In this document: piece after piece, positions 5,182 through 5,186 of the stretch | How positions within the stretch are numbered: position 1 is the first letter of the stretch | Layout: each line of letters begins with the position of its first letter | Source: Sphaerochaetaceae bacterium | GTDB lineage: Bacteria; Spirochaetota; Spirochaetia; Sphaerochaetales; Sphaerochaetaceae | Direction of reading: 5' to 3' | Assembly: GCA_016302165.1 (NCBI GenBank) | Contig: JAEDOD010000111.1 | Span: 1 to 5,186, forward strand | Length of the DNA stretch: 5,186 nucleotides | Translations under genes and position numbers: made by a program | Notes under the pieces: generated by a model | The model's database searches: none | What the model saw: the letters and a program-made list of their open reading frames with translations, nothing else | What the model was told of the DNA's origin: nothing

Positions 5182-5186
5182 GAAAT

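Overview
The window carries one compact, co-directional minus-strand operon plus a single plus-strand tRNA gene at the right edge. In transcription order (right to left) the operon is: a diverged YmdB-family metallophosphoesterase homologue, an RseC/MucC-family membrane protein, a lipoprotein LptC-like protein, an LptA/OstA-like periplasmic protein, the LptB ATPase, sigma-54 (RpoN), and a short ribosome hibernation factor (HPF). The first five genes overlap at each junction (4, 4, 14 and 8 nt), and rpoN starts 8 nt after lptB. This indicates one transcription unit with translational coupling. A tRNA-Leu(CAG) gene is transcribed divergently from the operon head, with its own near-consensus promoter.

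Organism: a diderm (Gram-negative-type) bacterium, because the window encodes LptC, LptA and LptB. The combination of YmdB-like and RseC-like genes with the lpt genes, a lipoprotein-type LptC, a tRNA lacking an encoded CCA and mid-range GC suggests a spirochaete of the Treponema/Sphaerochaeta kind, perhaps host associated. This is inference from gene content and protein style. No rRNA or universal marker is present to prove it.

How the genes work together: LptB, LptC and LptA are parts of the trans-envelope bridge that moves lipopolysaccharide, or a comparable glycolipid, to the outer membrane. RpoN and HPF follow in the same order as in the classical proteobacterial lptC-lptA-lptB-rpoN-hpf cluster. 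A ribosome-binding site at the extreme left edge implies that another gene of the operon starts just outside. The largest non-coding stretch is the 246-nt rpoN-hpf gap, which holds a hairpin and a plausible sigma-70-type promoter for hpf. No gene-free stretch exceeds 300 nt. No mobile elements, CRISPR arrays or broken genes are seen.

The most unusual item is the YmdB homologue. Five of the eight canonical metal-binding positions are substituted, so it may be a pseudoenzyme or an enzyme with altered chemistry. Otherwise this is a largely orthodox housekeeping region, and I did not find a clearly new multi-gene system in it.
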